This document shows, one piece after another, positions 1-8,495 of a stretch of 64,000 nt of DNA. The notes under the pieces are model-generated. The model saw nothing but the letters and a program-made list of their open reading frames with translations, was not told where the DNA came from and made no database searches. A program made the translations under genes and the position numbers. Origin of the DNA: Salinarimonas ramus (lineage in GTDB: Bacteria > Pseudomonadota > Alphaproteobacteria > Rhizobiales > Beijerinckiaceae); NCBI RefSeq assembly GCF_014645695.1, contig NZ_BMMF01000001.1, positions 186,001 to 250,000 of the forward strand, in the 5' to 3' direction. Each line of letters begins with the position of its first letter. The stretch's first letter is position 1.

Positions 1-674
1 CCGATTCCATGGTGACGCGGTTCCGCTCCGACGACGCGGTGGCGATGTGGGAGACGGTCAAGGAGCTGTGGGAGGTCACGAACCCGCGCTCGACCTCCTA
101 CAACTTCATGCAGGAGCCGCTTCTCGCCGACGAGGTCTGGGTCGCCATCGACCACACGGCGCGCCTGGCGGAAGCCTTCAACCAGCGCCCCGACGACTTC
201 ATCGCCTTCCCCGCGCCCGCCGGCCCGACGGGCCGCGGCTTCATGCCGGTCGTCGCCGGCATCGCCGTGCCCGCGACGGCGCCGGACCAGGAGGCGAGCC
301 TCGCGCTCGTGCGCTACATGCTCCAGCCGGACACCCAGATCGCGACGCTGCGGGCCACGAACTTCTTCCCCGTCGTCGACGTGGAGCTGCCCGAGGACAT
401 GCCGCCGTCGGTGCGCGCGGCGGGCGCCGCGATCGCGCTCCAGTCCGGCGCGCCCGACGCCAATCCCGGCCTCCTGCCGGTGGGTCTCGGCGATCTCGGC
501 GGCCAGTTCAACCAGGTCTACGTGGACACGTTCGAGCGCATCGTGCTCGCCGGCCAGCCGATCGAGCAGGTGCTCGACGAGGGCGCGCAGGAGCTGCGCC
601 GCATCGTCGACGAAGCCGGCGCGCCGTGCTGGGCGCCGGACGCCGCCTCCGAGGGCCCCTGCCCGGTGGAATGA
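1..674 (+). CDS. Sugar ABC transporter substrate-binding protein (C-terminal part)
   Basis: The reading frame is open from the window edge, so the 5' end is missing and only about 223 C-terminal residues are visible. The fragment has the character of the C-terminal lobe of a family 1 (CUT1) periplasmic solute-binding protein: a run with 'AFPAPAGPTGRGFMPV' and 'LVRYMLQPDTQ' that resembles the hinge and helical tail of such proteins. Its assignment rests mainly on position, directly before two MalF/MalG-type permeases and a MalK-type ATPase on the same strand. It would capture the sugar in the periplasm and deliver it to the permeases. Substrate is not readable from the fragment; the GH63-like enzyme at the end of the operon hints at a glycosylated compatible solute. 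Confidence 0.8.
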   Translation, partial: DSMVTRFRSDDAVAMWETVKELWEVTNPRSTSYNFMQEPLLADEVWVAIDHTARLAEAFNQRPDDFIAFPAPAGPTGRGFMPVVAGIAVPATAPDQEASLALVRYMLQPDTQIATLRATNFFPVVDVELPEDMPPSVRAAGAAIALQSGAPDANPGLLPVGLGDLGGQFNQVYVDTFERIVLAGQPIEQVLDEGAQELRRIVDEAGAPCWAPDAASEGPCPVE

Positions 675-682
675 GCCTCGCC

Positions 683-711
683 ACCCGGGCCGCACATCGT
701 GCGGCCCGGGT
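683..711 (+). other. Perfect 13-bp stem-loop after the binding-protein gene
   Basis: Inverted repeat ACCCGGGCCGCAC / GTGCGGCCCGGGT (683-695 and 699-711) with a 3-nt loop, starting 8 nt after the stop codon of the binding-protein gene and 51 nt before the first permease. No U-run follows, so it is not a classical terminator. Such hairpins are known to protect upstream mRNA and allow excess binding protein over permease. Confidence 0.65.
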
Positions 712-762
712 CCCCACCCGCTGACGCGGGAGCGCCGTCGCGCGCTTCCGAGGAGCCGATCC

Positions 763-1608
763 ATGCCCTCGCGCGCCCTGCCCTACCTCCTGCTCGCGCC
801 GGCCGCCCTCTTCCTCGCCGCCTTCTTCCTCTATCCGGCGGTGCAGGTGGCGGTGATCGCGTTCACGCGGGGAGACGAGGTCGGTCTCGCGAACTTCGCC
901 CGCATGGCCGGGCACTGGAAGTTCGACACGGCCTTGTGGAACACGATCCTGCTCGCGGCCGTGGTCGTGCCGCTGCAGCTCGCGCTCGCCCTCTTCATGG
1001 GGCAGATCGTGACGCAGATGGGCCGCGGGCGCGATCTCGTGCTCTACGTCTTCACGATCCCGCTCGGCATATCGGATCTCGCGGCGGGCATCATCTGGCT
1101 CGCGATCCTCGAGCAGAACGGCTTCCTCAACTCGTTCCTCTACCATCTCGGGCTCCTGGACAGCCCGGTGGCGCGCCTCTCCTATCAGAACACGCTCGGC
1201 CTCTTCGTCGCCGTCGCCATCGCCGAGATCTGGCGCGCGACCGCGATCATGCTCGTGATCCTGGTCGCCGGCATGGGCCTCATCCCCAAGGAATACAACG
1301 AGGCGGCCGAGGTGTTCGGCGCCTCGCCCTGGCAGCGCTTCGTCAAGGTCACGCTGCCGCTGCTCAAGCCCAGCCTGCAGACGGCGCTGATCCTGCGCAC
1401 CATCCTCGCCTTCGAGGTCTTCGCGGTCGTCGCCGCCCTCGCGGGCACCTCGATGCCGATGCTGATGGGCGAGACCTACGCCTGGGAGTTCCAGCTCCAG
1501 GACCGCGGCGTCGCCGCCTCCTACGCCCTGGTGATCCTGGGCATCTCCATCGCCTCCACGCTGGTCTTCCTGTGGTGGCTACGCACCCCCGAGGAGGCGC
1601 GCGCATGA
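763..1608 (+). CDS. Sugar ABC transporter permease, MalF/UgpA type
   Basis: A 281-residue inner-membrane protein with about six hydrophobic segments, beginning with an N-terminal helix at residues 7-27. The cytoplasmic EAA loop that docks on the ATPase is visible near residues 182-205 (EAAEVFGASPWQRFVKVTLP). Size and motif fit the first permease of CUT1 sugar importers. It follows the binding-protein gene and its stop codon overlaps the start of the second permease (ATGA), so the two are translationally coupled and expected to form the heterodimeric channel. Confidence 0.9.
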   Translation: MPSRALPYLLLAPAALFLAAFFLYPAVQVAVIAFTRGDEVGLANFARMAGHWKFDTALWNTILLAAVVVPLQLALALFMGQIVTQMGRGRDLVLYVFTIPLGISDLAAGIIWLAILEQNGFLNSFLYHLGLLDSPVARLSYQNTLGLFVAVAIAEIWRATAIMLVILVAGMGLIPKEYNEAAEVFGASPWQRFVKVTLPLLKPSLQTALILRTILAFEVFAVVAALAGTSMPMLMGETYAWEFQLQDRGVAASYALVILGISIASTLVFLWWLRTPEEARA

Positions 1609-2477
1609 CGGCGACGGCCCCCCTCCCCGCCCACGGCGCGGCGCCCTCAGACGAGATCGCCCGCGCCCTCGATCTCGCCCGCGCCAAGCGTTGGCTCGTC
1701 GCCGCCGTCGTGACGATCCTGTGCCTGTGGGTGCTCGTCCCGATCTATCTCGTGCTGGTCAACGCCCTCTCGACCCCCTCGGAGGTCTCCGGCTGGCCCA
1801 AGAGCTTCGTGCCCTCCTTCGCCATGGAGAGCCTCGCCTTCTTCGCGGGGTATCGCGGCGTCGCGGAAGCGCTGCTGAATTCCGTCATGGTCGCGGCGAT
1901 CACGATGGTGCTCTCCATCGTCATCGGCGCGCCCGCGGGCTACGCGCTCGCGCGCTTCGACTTCGCGGGCAAGAACGCCTTCCGCATCCTCGTCCTGATG
2001 ACGCGCGCCTTCCCGCTGCCGCTCCTCGCTCTCCCTCTGGCGGTCGCCTACATCCAGATCGGGCTCGACGACACGATCCTCGGCCTCGCCTTCGTCCACA
2101 CGATGCTGGCGATGCCCTTCGCCGTCCTGATCACGGCCTCGCTGTTCATGGGCGTGCCCTTCGAGCTCGAGGAGGCGGCCTGGACGCTCGGCTGCACGCG
2201 GCTCCAGGCCTTCGTGAAAGTGGTTCTGCCGCTGGTGAGCCCCGGCATCGCGGCCTCGGCCGTCTTCGCCTTCGTGGTCTCCTGGAACGAGGTCTTCGCC
2301 GCCGCGGTGCTGACCATCGAGAACCGCACGCTGACCGCCTTCCTCCTCCAGAGCCTGAACGTCAGCCCGCTCCACCTCAAGTTCGCAGGCGCGGCGGTGC
2401 TGGTGCTGCCCGCCCTCCTCTTCCTCTTCGCGGTGAGGAAGTACCTCTTCGCCATGTGGGGGATCGCCAACCGATGA
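1605..2477 (+). CDS. Sugar ABC transporter permease, MalG type
   Basis: 290 residues, starting at the ATG that overlaps the preceding stop by 4 nt. A cytoplasmic N-terminus of about 28 residues precedes the first membrane helix (AAVVTILCLWVLVPIYLVLV), with further helices and an EAA loop around residues 185-210 (EAAWTLGCTRLQAFVKVVLP). This is the usual second membrane subunit of a CUT1 carbohydrate importer. The upstream in-frame extension was not used because it runs through the first permease in another frame. Confidence 0.9.
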   Translation: MTATAPLPAHGAAPSDEIARALDLARAKRWLVAAVVTILCLWVLVPIYLVLVNALSTPSEVSGWPKSFVPSFAMESLAFFAGYRGVAEALLNSVMVAAITMVLSIVIGAPAGYALARFDFAGKNAFRILVLMTRAFPLPLLALPLAVAYIQIGLDDTILGLAFVHTMLAMPFAVLITASLFMGVPFELEEAAWTLGCTRLQAFVKVVLPLVSPGIAASAVFAFVVSWNEVFAAAVLTIENRTLTAFLLQSLNVSPLHLKFAGAAVLVLPALLFLFAVRKYLFAMWGIANR

Positions 2478-2681
2478 GCGCGAGCCCGGCCACCTTCTCC
2501 TCGCCCCCTCCGGTCCGCTGCGCGGCCCACCTCCCCTACGGGGAGATCGCGGCGTCACGCCTCGCAACCACGTCGACGACGGCCGCCGACCCGACACCGC
2601 CCCACGGGGCGGTCGGCGAGCGCAGCGAGACGGGTGGGGGCGAGCGCACACGCCTCCTGCCACCTTCGAAGGAGCGCACCC
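2478..2681 (+). repeat. Spacer with two hairpins, possible dispersed palindromic element
   Basis: A 204-bp non-coding gap splits the otherwise compact operon between the MalG-type permease and its ATPase. It holds two short dyads: CTCCCC/GGGGAG (2531-2545) and ACCGCCCC/GGGGCGGT (2596-2613, 2-nt loop). The mix of short palindromes resembles small intergenic repeat elements common in Hyphomicrobiales genomes, but no second copy is in this window, so the repeat status is inference. Confidence 0.35.
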
Positions 2682-3740
2682 ATGGCTGAGATCACCGTCG
2701 CAGGCCTCGAGAAGTCCTACGGCTCCTTCACGGCGCTCCACGGCATCGACCTGCACGTGGAGGACCGCGAGTTCCTGGTGCTGCTCGGCGCGTCCGGCTG
2801 CGGGAAGACGACGCTCCTGCGCTGCATCGCCGGGCTGGAGACCGCGAGCCGGGGCGAGATCGCCATCGGCGGACGGCGGGTCGACCCGCTGCCGCCCCGG
2901 GCGCGCAAGATCGCCATGGTCTTCCAGAACTACGCCGTCTTCCCCCACCTCACCGTGTTCGAGAACATCGCCTTCGGCCTGCGCATGAAGAAGATGCCCA
3001 ATGCCGAGGTGGACGAGAAGGTCCGGCGCGCCGCCACGATGATGCACATCGAGCAGTTGCTCGCGCGCTATTCGGGCCAGCTCTCCGGCGGCCAGCGCCA
3101 GCGCGTCGCGGTGGCGCGCGCGCTCGCCATGGAGCCGGAGGTGCTGCTGATGGACGAGCCGCTCTCGAACCTCGACGCGCTCTTGCGCCTCGAGATGCGC
3201 GCCGAGCTCAAGGGCGTGCTCCAGGAGAGCAGGACGACGACGATCTACGTCACCCACGACCAGGTGGAGGCCATGAGCCTCGCCGACCGGATCGCCGTCA
3301 TGCACGGCGGGCACATCGTCCAGCACGCCTCGCCCCTCGACGTCTATCGCGATCCCGCGACGCGCTTCGTCGGCAGCTTCATCGGCAATCCGCCGATGAA
3401 CTTCCTGCCGGCGACCCGCACGACGGCCGGCTGGGAGGTCGCGGGCCTGACGATGCCGGGACCCGCGATCGATGCGCACACGATCGAGTTCGCCGTGCGC
3501 CCGGAGGACCTGACGCCCGCCGAGACCGGCCTGACCGGCCGGGTCAAGGTCGTCGAGCCGCTCGGCGCGCATCAGCTCGTGACGATGGACGTCGCGGGCC
3601 ACCATTTCCGCGTCGTGCTGGAAAGCGATCTCGTCGTGCGCCCGGGCGAGACCCTCCGGCTCGCGCCGCGCCCCGAGCGCGTGCGCTGGTTCGACCCGAC
3701 GAGCCAGACCGCCATCGACCGCTCCCTCGTGCCCTCCTGA
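2682..3740 (+). CDS. Sugar ABC transporter ATP-binding protein, MalK/UgpC type
   Basis: 352 residues. Walker A GASGCGKTT near residue 37, Q-loop MVFQNYAVFPHLT, signature LSGGQRQRV, Walker B VLLMDEPLSNLDA and the switch His in YVTHDQVEAM are all intact. The last ~120 residues form the regulatory OB-fold domain with 'FIGNPPMNFLPA' at its start, as in MalK-like proteins that energise CUT1 importers. The start was set at the ATG preceded by AAGGAG rather than an in-frame upstream ATG that lies in the repeat-like spacer. It powers the two upstream permeases. Confidence 0.93.
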   Translation: MAEITVAGLEKSYGSFTALHGIDLHVEDREFLVLLGASGCGKTTLLRCIAGLETASRGEIAIGGRRVDPLPPRARKIAMVFQNYAVFPHLTVFENIAFGLRMKKMPNAEVDEKVRRAATMMHIEQLLARYSGQLSGGQRQRVAVARALAMEPEVLLMDEPLSNLDALLRLEMRAELKGVLQESRTTTIYVTHDQVEAMSLADRIAVMHGGHIVQHASPLDVYRDPATRFVGSFIGNPPMNFLPATRTTAGWEVAGLTMPGPAIDAHTIEFAVRPEDLTPAETGLTGRVKVVEPLGAHQLVTMDVAGHHFRVVLESDLVVRPGETLRLAPRPERVRWFDPTSQTAIDRSLVPS

Positions 3741-3752
3741 GAAGCCGTAGCC

Positions 3753-5045
3753 ATGACGACCTCCCCCCGCGACGACGACCGCCTGCGCGCCGAGGCGATC
3801 GCGATCCTGCGCGAGAACGACCTCGGCGCCTACACCATCCCGACGAAGGGGCTCTACCCGTTCCAGTGGAACTGGGATTCCTGCCTCGTGGCGCTCGGCC
3901 TCGCGCGGATCGACGAGGACCGCGCCTTCCGCGAGATCGAGACGCTGTTCGCGCACCAATGGGAGGACGGCTTCGTCCCCCACATCGTCTTCCACGCCGA
4001 CGCGCAGAGCTACTTCCCGGGTCCGGACGTGTGGGACACGCGCCGCGCGACGCCGACGAGCGGCATCACCCAGCCGCCGGTCGCGGGTTTCTGCCTGCGG
4101 CGCCTCTACGAGACGGCATCCGACCGGGAGGCGGCCGCCGCCCGCACCAAGGCGCTCCTGCCGCGGATCGCCGCCTGGCACCGCTGGTTCCACGCGACCC
4201 GCGACCCCGAGGCCACCGGCCTCGTCGCGATCCTCCATCCCTGGGAGAGCGGGCGCGACAATTCGATGGATTGGGACGAGGCCCTCGCGCGCGTCTCGCC
4301 CGAGGGCGTGGGCGAGTACGTGCGCCGCGACACGAGCCACGTGGACGCCGCGCAGCGCCCGACCAAGGCCGAGTACGACCGCTATTTGCGGCTCGTCCAG
4401 ATCTTCCGCGGGCTCGGCTGGGATCACGGGGCGCTGCACGAGGCCTCGCCCTTCAAGGTCGTCGATCCCGGCTTCAACGCGATCCTGATCCGCTCGGCCG
4501 AGGATCTCGCTGCGCTTGCGGAGGCGCTGGACGAGCCGGCGATCGCGGAGGAGGCCGCCCGCCACGCCGCCGCAGGCCGCGCGGCGCTGGAGGGCCTGTG
4601 GCACGAGGGGCTCGGGCAATACGCCTGCTTCGACCGGGCGGCGGGCGCGCTCGTCGAGAGCGCCTCCATCGGCGGGCTGCTGCCGCTCTTCGCCCTGGAG
4701 CCGGGACATGCCCGCGCCGCCGTCCTGGCGAAGCGCATCGAGACCGTCTGCGCACGCGCGCGCCACCCGGTCCCCAGCCACGACCCGGCCGATCCGCGCT
4801 TCGATCGCCTGCGCTATTGGCGCGGCCCGCTCTGGCTCGTCGCCAACCGCATGATCCTCGACGGCCTCGCCCGCCACGGGCACGTCGACGCCGCGACGGC
4901 GATCGCGCGCGACGGCCTCGCGCTCGTGGCGCGGCGCGGCTTCGCCGAATATTTCGACCCGCTCGACGGGCGCCCGCTCGGCGGCGGGCGCTTCAGCTGG
5001 ACGGCGGCGATGGTGCTGGAGTTCCTGGACCTGATCGAGGAGTGA
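3753..5045 (+). CDS. GH63-like glycosidase (glucosyl/mannosylglycerate hydrolase-like)
   Basis: 430 residues without a signal peptide, so probably cytoplasmic. The (alpha/alpha)6-barrel signatures of the GH63 mannosylglycerate/glucosylglycerate hydrolase group are visible: 'YPFQWNWDSCLVALGL' near residue 30, 'WESGRDNSMDWD' near residue 167 and a C-terminal 'RYWRGPLWLVANRM'. The Asp in the WNWD/NSxDWD elements and the Glu of the C-terminal 'FAEYFDP' are the expected catalytic region. It lies 12 nt after the transporter ATPase gene, so the imported sugar conjugate is probably its substrate. Known family members cut glucosylglycerate, mannosylglycerate or related glycosides; which one applies here is inference. 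It is convergent with fpr, 7 bp away. Confidence 0.72.
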   Translation: MTTSPRDDDRLRAEAIAILRENDLGAYTIPTKGLYPFQWNWDSCLVALGLARIDEDRAFREIETLFAHQWEDGFVPHIVFHADAQSYFPGPDVWDTRRATPTSGITQPPVAGFCLRRLYETASDREAAAARTKALLPRIAAWHRWFHATRDPEATGLVAILHPWESGRDNSMDWDEALARVSPEGVGEYVRRDTSHVDAAQRPTKAEYDRYLRLVQIFRGLGWDHGALHEASPFKVVDPGFNAILIRSAEDLAALAEALDEPAIAEEAARHAAAGRAALEGLWHEGLGQYACFDRAAGALVESASIGGLLPLFALEPGHARAAVLAKRIETVCARARHPVPSHDPADPRFDRLRYWRGPLWLVANRMILDGLARHGHVDAATAIARDGLALVARRGFAEYFDPLDGRPLGGGRFSWTAAMVLEFLDLIEE

Positions 5046-5052
5046 GCCGAGC

Positions 5053-5862
5053 TCACCCGACGAAGGCGCGCTCGACCACGAAGTGGGCGGGCTTGGCGTT
5101 CGAGCCCTCCTCGAGGCCCGCCGCCTGGCAGAGCGCGCGGCAATCCCTCGTCATCTCGATGGAGCCGCAGATCATCACGCGGTCGGTCGCGGGATCGAGG
5201 GGCGGCAGGCCGAGATCGGCGAAGAGCCGGCCGGACGAGATCGCATCCGTGATGCGGAAGGGGTGCGGGTGCGGCTCGCGCGTCACCGTCGTGTAGAAGG
5301 TCAGGCGCGGCGCGGCGATCTCGCCCACGAGGGGATCCTCGACGAGCTCGCGCACGGTGCTCTCGCCGTAGGCGAGTTCCGCCACCCGCCGGCAGCTCTG
5401 CGTGAGAATCACCTCGTCGAACTTCTCGTAGGTCTCGGGATCGCGGATGAGGCTCGCGAAGGGCGCGATGCCGGTGCCGGTGGAGAGCATGTAGAGCCGC
5501 TTGCCGGGCGCCAGCGCGTCGAGGACGAGCGTGCCCGTGGGCTTCTTCTTGATCAGGATCTCGTCGCCGATCTCGATGCGCTGCAGGCGCTCGGTGAGCG
5601 GGCCGCCGGGGACCTTGATCGAGAAGAACTCGAGCTCGTCGTCCCAGCTGGGGCTCGCGATGGAATAGGCGCGGAAGACCGGGCGCTCGCCGCCGGGCAG
5701 GCCGATCATCACGAACTCGCCGGACCGGAAGCGCAGCGACGAAGGACGCGTCGTGCGGAAGCGGAAGAGCCGGTCGGTGTAGTGCTCCACGAGCGTGACG
5801 CGCTCGACGTGGCAGTCGACGGGCAAAGCGGTGATGGCGCCGGCGGCGGCGTTGTCCGACAT
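5053..5862 (-). CDS. fpr: Ferredoxin--NADP+ reductase
   Basis: 269 residues. FAD-binding motif RAYSIASP near residue 65, NADP-binding GTGIAPF near residue 132, and a C-terminal tail ending in VERAFVG that is typical of bacterial Fpr enzymes (subclass with a short tail after the last aromatic residue). It moves electrons between NADPH and ferredoxin or flavodoxin in the cytoplasm, supporting redox balance and iron-sulfur or oxidative-stress functions. Transcribed towards the glycosidase gene; not part of the phosphate operon although on the same strand, since 195 bp separate it from phoB. Confidence 0.93.
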   Translation of the reverse strand: MSDNAAAGAITALPVDCHVERVTLVEHYTDRLFRFRTTRPSSLRFRSGEFVMIGLPGGERPVFRAYSIASPSWDDELEFFSIKVPGGPLTERLQRIEIGDEILIKKKPTGTLVLDALAPGKRLYMLSTGTGIAPFASLIRDPETYEKFDEVILTQSCRRVAELAYGESTVRELVEDPLVGEIAAPRLTFYTTVTREPHPHPFRITDAISSGRLFADLGLPPLDPATDRVMICGSIEMTRDCRALCQAAGLEEGSNAKPAHFVVERAFVG

Positions 5863-5886
5863 CGGATCCTCTTCGTGCAGGGCCTC

Positions 5887-5968
5887 GGGGCGTGATTACG
5901 CCCCAACGAGCTGGACGGTTCGCGAAGCGATAGCACATCGCCGTTTCGCAGCGCACCACGTACGAAAC
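5887..5968 (-). promoter_or_regulatory. Dyad-rich upstream region of fpr
   Basis: Before the fpr start are a 7-bp hairpin GGGGCGT/ACGCCCC (5887-5904), the palindrome TTCGCGAA (5919-5926) and an inverted repeat GTTTCG-N14-CGAAAC (5943-5968). The last has the size of a regulator operator. No known box (for example SoxR) is recognised, so this is only a candidate regulatory region. Confidence 0.35.
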
Positions 5969-6057
5969 CAGACCCGCCGGCGCAAGCCCGCGTTCCGGAC
6001 GCACCCTTTATGCCAAATCAAGGGTTGCGATGCAACGCCTCAGGCGCGTGGAACGCC

Positions 6058-6789
6058 TCAGTCCGTGCCGGTGGACAGCCCGAGCCCGCCCTCGCCTTTG
6101 GCGAAGGTCTCGTCGAAGGAATAGCCGGCGCCGCGAACGGTGCGGATCGGGTCGAGCGTCTCGCGGGTGTTGATCGCCTTGCGCAGGCGCCCGACATGGA
6201 CGTCGACCGTCCGCTCGTCGATATAGACGTCGTGGCCCCAGACACCGTCGAGCAGCTGCTCGCGTGTGAAGACGCGGCCCGGGCTCTGCATCAGGAACTC
6301 GAGCAGCCGGAACTCGGTGGGGCCGAGATGCAGCTCGCGCCCGGCGCGACGCACGCGATGGGTCTCGCGATCGAGCTCGATGTCGCCGGCGACGAGCAGG
6401 TTCGCGATATGGGCTGGCTTCGTGCGTCGCAGGAGCGCGCGCACCCGGGCGAGCAGCTCGGGGACGGAGAAGGGCTTGACGATGTAGTCGTCCGCGCCGG
6501 TGGCGAGGCCGCGGACGCGGTCGCCCTCCTCGCCGCGAGCGGTGAGCATGATGACCGGCAGCCGCTCGGTCTCGCGCCGCGCGCGAATGCGCCGGCACAG
6601 CTCGATGCCCGACAGGCCCGGCAGCATCCAGTCGAGCAGGACGAGGTCGGGGATCTGCTCGCGCAGCCGCACCTCGGCCTCGTCGCCGCGCACGACGGAA
6701 TCGACCTTGTAGCCCTCGGCTTCCAGATTGTAGCGCAGGAGGAGCGTCAACGGCTCCTCGTCCTCGACCACGAGGATACGCGTGCTCAT
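6058..6789 (-). CDS. phoB: Phosphate regulon response regulator PhoB
   Basis: 243 residues: receiver domain (1-120) with acidic pocket ED at residues 9-10, phosphoacceptor Asp53 in LLDWMLPG and the Thr/Lys switch (MLTARGE, IVKPF), then an OmpR/PhoB winged-helix domain (about 135-230) containing 'EFRLLEFLMQ' and 'RTVDVHVGRLRKAI'. When phosphorylated it activates Pho-box promoters, including presumably the one before pstS. It is the last gene of the pst-phoU-phoB series, 38 bp after phoU. The cognate kinase PhoR is not in the window. Confidence 0.95.
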   Translation of the reverse strand: MSTRILVVEDEEPLTLLLRYNLEAEGYKVDSVVRGDEAEVRLREQIPDLVLLDWMLPGLSGIELCRRIRARRETERLPVIMLTARGEEGDRVRGLATGADDYIVKPFSVPELLARVRALLRRTKPAHIANLLVAGDIELDRETHRVRRAGRELHLGPTEFRLLEFLMQSPGRVFTREQLLDGVWGHDVYIDERTVDVHVGRLRKAINTRETLDPIRTVRGAGYSFDETFAKGEGGLGLSTGTD

Positions 6790-6827
6790 GGGACCCCGAC
6801 CCTCATGGCCCTACCGTCCAGCCTCCC

Positions 6828-7562
6828 TCACGCGCCCGCGGCGCCGCCGGCCTGCTCGGGCTGGCCGGTCTCGTAGGCGGTGCGATCCATCTTCGGCCGC
6901 TCGGCGGTGATGGGCTGGCCGGTGACGAGATAGTGGATCGTCTCGGAGATGTTCGTCGTGTGATCGCCGATGCGCTCCACGTTCTTGGCGCAGAACAGGA
7001 GGTGCGTGCAGAAGGTGATGTTGCGCGGATCTTCCATCATGTAGGTGAGCAGCTCGCGGAAGAGCGAGTTGTAGAGCGCATCCGTCGCCCCGTCGCGCCG
7101 CCACACCTCGAGCGCCTTGTCGACGTCGAGCGTCGTGTAGGCGTCGAGCACGTCCTTGAGCTGGCCGAGCACCATGTCCGACATGCGCTCGACGCCGAGC
7201 ACCACGCGCTGGGGCTCGAACTGGCCGGAGATCGCGAGCGTGCGCTTGGAGATGTTCTTGGCCATGTCGCCGATCCGCTCGATGTCGGAGGCGATGCGGA
7301 TGGCGGAGATCACCTCACGCAGGTCGATGGCCATGGGCTGGCGCCGGGCGATGGTGAGGATCGCCTTCTCCTCGATGTCGCGCTGGATCGTGTCCAGGCG
7401 ATAGTCGCTCGTCACCACCGATTGCGCGAGGCCGACGTCGCGGCGCACCAGGGCCACGGTGGCGTCCGCGAGCATCTTCTCGGCGATGCCGCCCATCTCC
7501 ATGATCGAGCGGCGCAGCTCCTGGAGCTCGGCGTCGAACGATGCGACCGTATGTTCGGACAT
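6828..7562 (-). CDS. phoU: Phosphate signalling protein PhoU
   Basis: 244 residues, all-helical, with two tandem three-helix repeats, each with a metal-binding E/D motif: 'ASDIERIGDMAKNISKRT' in the first and 'AKNVERIGDHTTNISETI' in the second. PhoU couples the Pst transporter to the PhoR/PhoB system and represses the regulon when phosphate is plentiful. Start chosen at MSEHTVASF; the longer in-frame extension overlaps pstB. Located 32 bp after pstB and before phoB, the usual alphaproteobacterial order. Confidence 0.95.
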   Translation of the reverse strand: MSEHTVASFDAELQELRRSIMEMGGIAEKMLADATVALVRRDVGLAQSVVTSDYRLDTIQRDIEEKAILTIARRQPMAIDLREVISAIRIASDIERIGDMAKNISKRTLAISGQFEPQRVVLGVERMSDMVLGQLKDVLDAYTTLDVDKALEVWRRDGATDALYNSLFRELLTYMMEDPRNITFCTHLLFCAKNVERIGDHTTNISETIHYLVTGQPITAERPKMDRTAYETGQPEQAGGAAGA

Positions 7563-7594
7563 GGGCCCGTCTCCTCGAGAGCGTTTCGCCGGCC

Positions 7595-8491
7595 TCAGCC
7601 GAAGCGACCGGTGATGTAGTCCTGGGTCCGCTTGTCGCGCGGATTGGTGAAGATCTGATCGGTGTCGCCCTCCTCCACGAGGTCGCCCAGGTGGAAGAAG
7701 CAGGTCTTCTGCGAGACGCGAGCGGCCTGCTGCATGGAGTGCGTGACGATGACGATCGTGTAGTTGCGGCGCAGCTCGTCGATCAGCTCCTCGATGCGCG
7801 CGGTCGCGATCGGGTCGAGCGCCGAGCAGGGCTCGTCCATCAGGATCACCTCGGGCGAGACCGCGATGGCGCGGGCGATGCACAGGCGCTGCTGCTGGCC
7901 GCCGGAGAGGCCGGTTCCCGGCTCCTTCAAGCGGTCCTTCACCTCGTCCCACAGGCCGGCGCGCTTGAGCGAGCGCTCGACGATGTCGGCGAGCTCGCCC
8001 TTCGACTTGGCGAGGCCGTGGATGCGTGGGCCGTAGGCGATGTTCTCGAAGATCGATTTCGGGAAGGGGTTCGGCTTCTGGAAGACCATGCCCACGCGCG
8101 CGCGCAGCAGCACCACGTCGAGGCTCTTGTCGTAGATGTCCTCGCCGTCCATCAGGATCTTGCCGGTGACCCGCGCGCCCTCGATCGTGTCGTTCATCCG
8201 GTTGAGGCAGCGCAGGAAGGTGGACTTGCCGCAGCCCGAGGGACCGATCAGCGCCGTCACCTGATTGGCGGGGATTTCGGTCTGGATGCCGTGGAGCGCT
8301 TCCGAAGACCCGTAGAAGACCTTCACGTCCGTGGTGGTGACCTTGGGCTCCACACGGTTGGCGCCGTGCGGCTGCGCACTCGGCGCGCCCGCGCCGTCCG
8401 CTGCGACGACGGGCTTCGTCAGGTCGGTCATGGCGGTTCCGGTCTCGACGGGGGAAGAAGGCGGTTGCTTGGGTTCGGCTTGCGCGGACAT
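7595..8491 (-). CDS. pstB: Phosphate ABC transporter ATP-binding protein PstB
   Basis: 298 residues. Walker [11 protein letters not shown]-loop [13 protein letters not shown] (the PstB-typical form), signature LSGGQQQRL, Walker [14 protein letters not shown] and switch HSMQQAARV are present. The first ~48 residues are a low-complexity extension; an internal ATG (MTDLTKP, 8431) could be the true start and would give a 278-residue protein. It hydrolyses ATP to drive high-affinity phosphate uptake through PstC/PstA. Only 4 bp separate it from pstA. Confidence 0.95.
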   Translation of the reverse strand: MSAQAEPKQPPSSPVETGTAMTDLTKPVVAADGAGAPSAQPHGANRVEPKVTTTDVKVFYGSSEALHGIQTEIPANQVTALIGPSGCGKSTFLRCLNRMNDTIEGARVTGKILMDGEDIYDKSLDVVLLRARVGMVFQKPNPFPKSIFENIAYGPRIHGLAKSKGELADIVERSLKRAGLWDEVKDRLKEPGTGLSGGQQQRLCIARAIAVSPEVILMDEPCSALDPIATARIEELIDELRRNYTIVIVTHSMQQAARVSQKTCFFHLGDLVEEGDTDQIFTNPRDKRTQDYITGRFG

Positions 8492-8495
8492 GGGA

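Noticed and set aside
1647-4883. Very long open frame (1078 codons) on the minus strand opposite the sugar ABC genes and glycosidase
   Set aside because: It lies antisense to well-supported genes, is rich in Arg/Gly/His/Asp without domains, and is a by-product of high GC with few stops. Similar long antisense frames elsewhere (for example 24759-28070, 60332-63799) were dropped for the same reason.
5795-6124. Small plus-strand open frame between fpr and phoB
   Set aside because: No ribosome binding site, overlaps both neighbours antisense, and composition is that of non-coding DNA.
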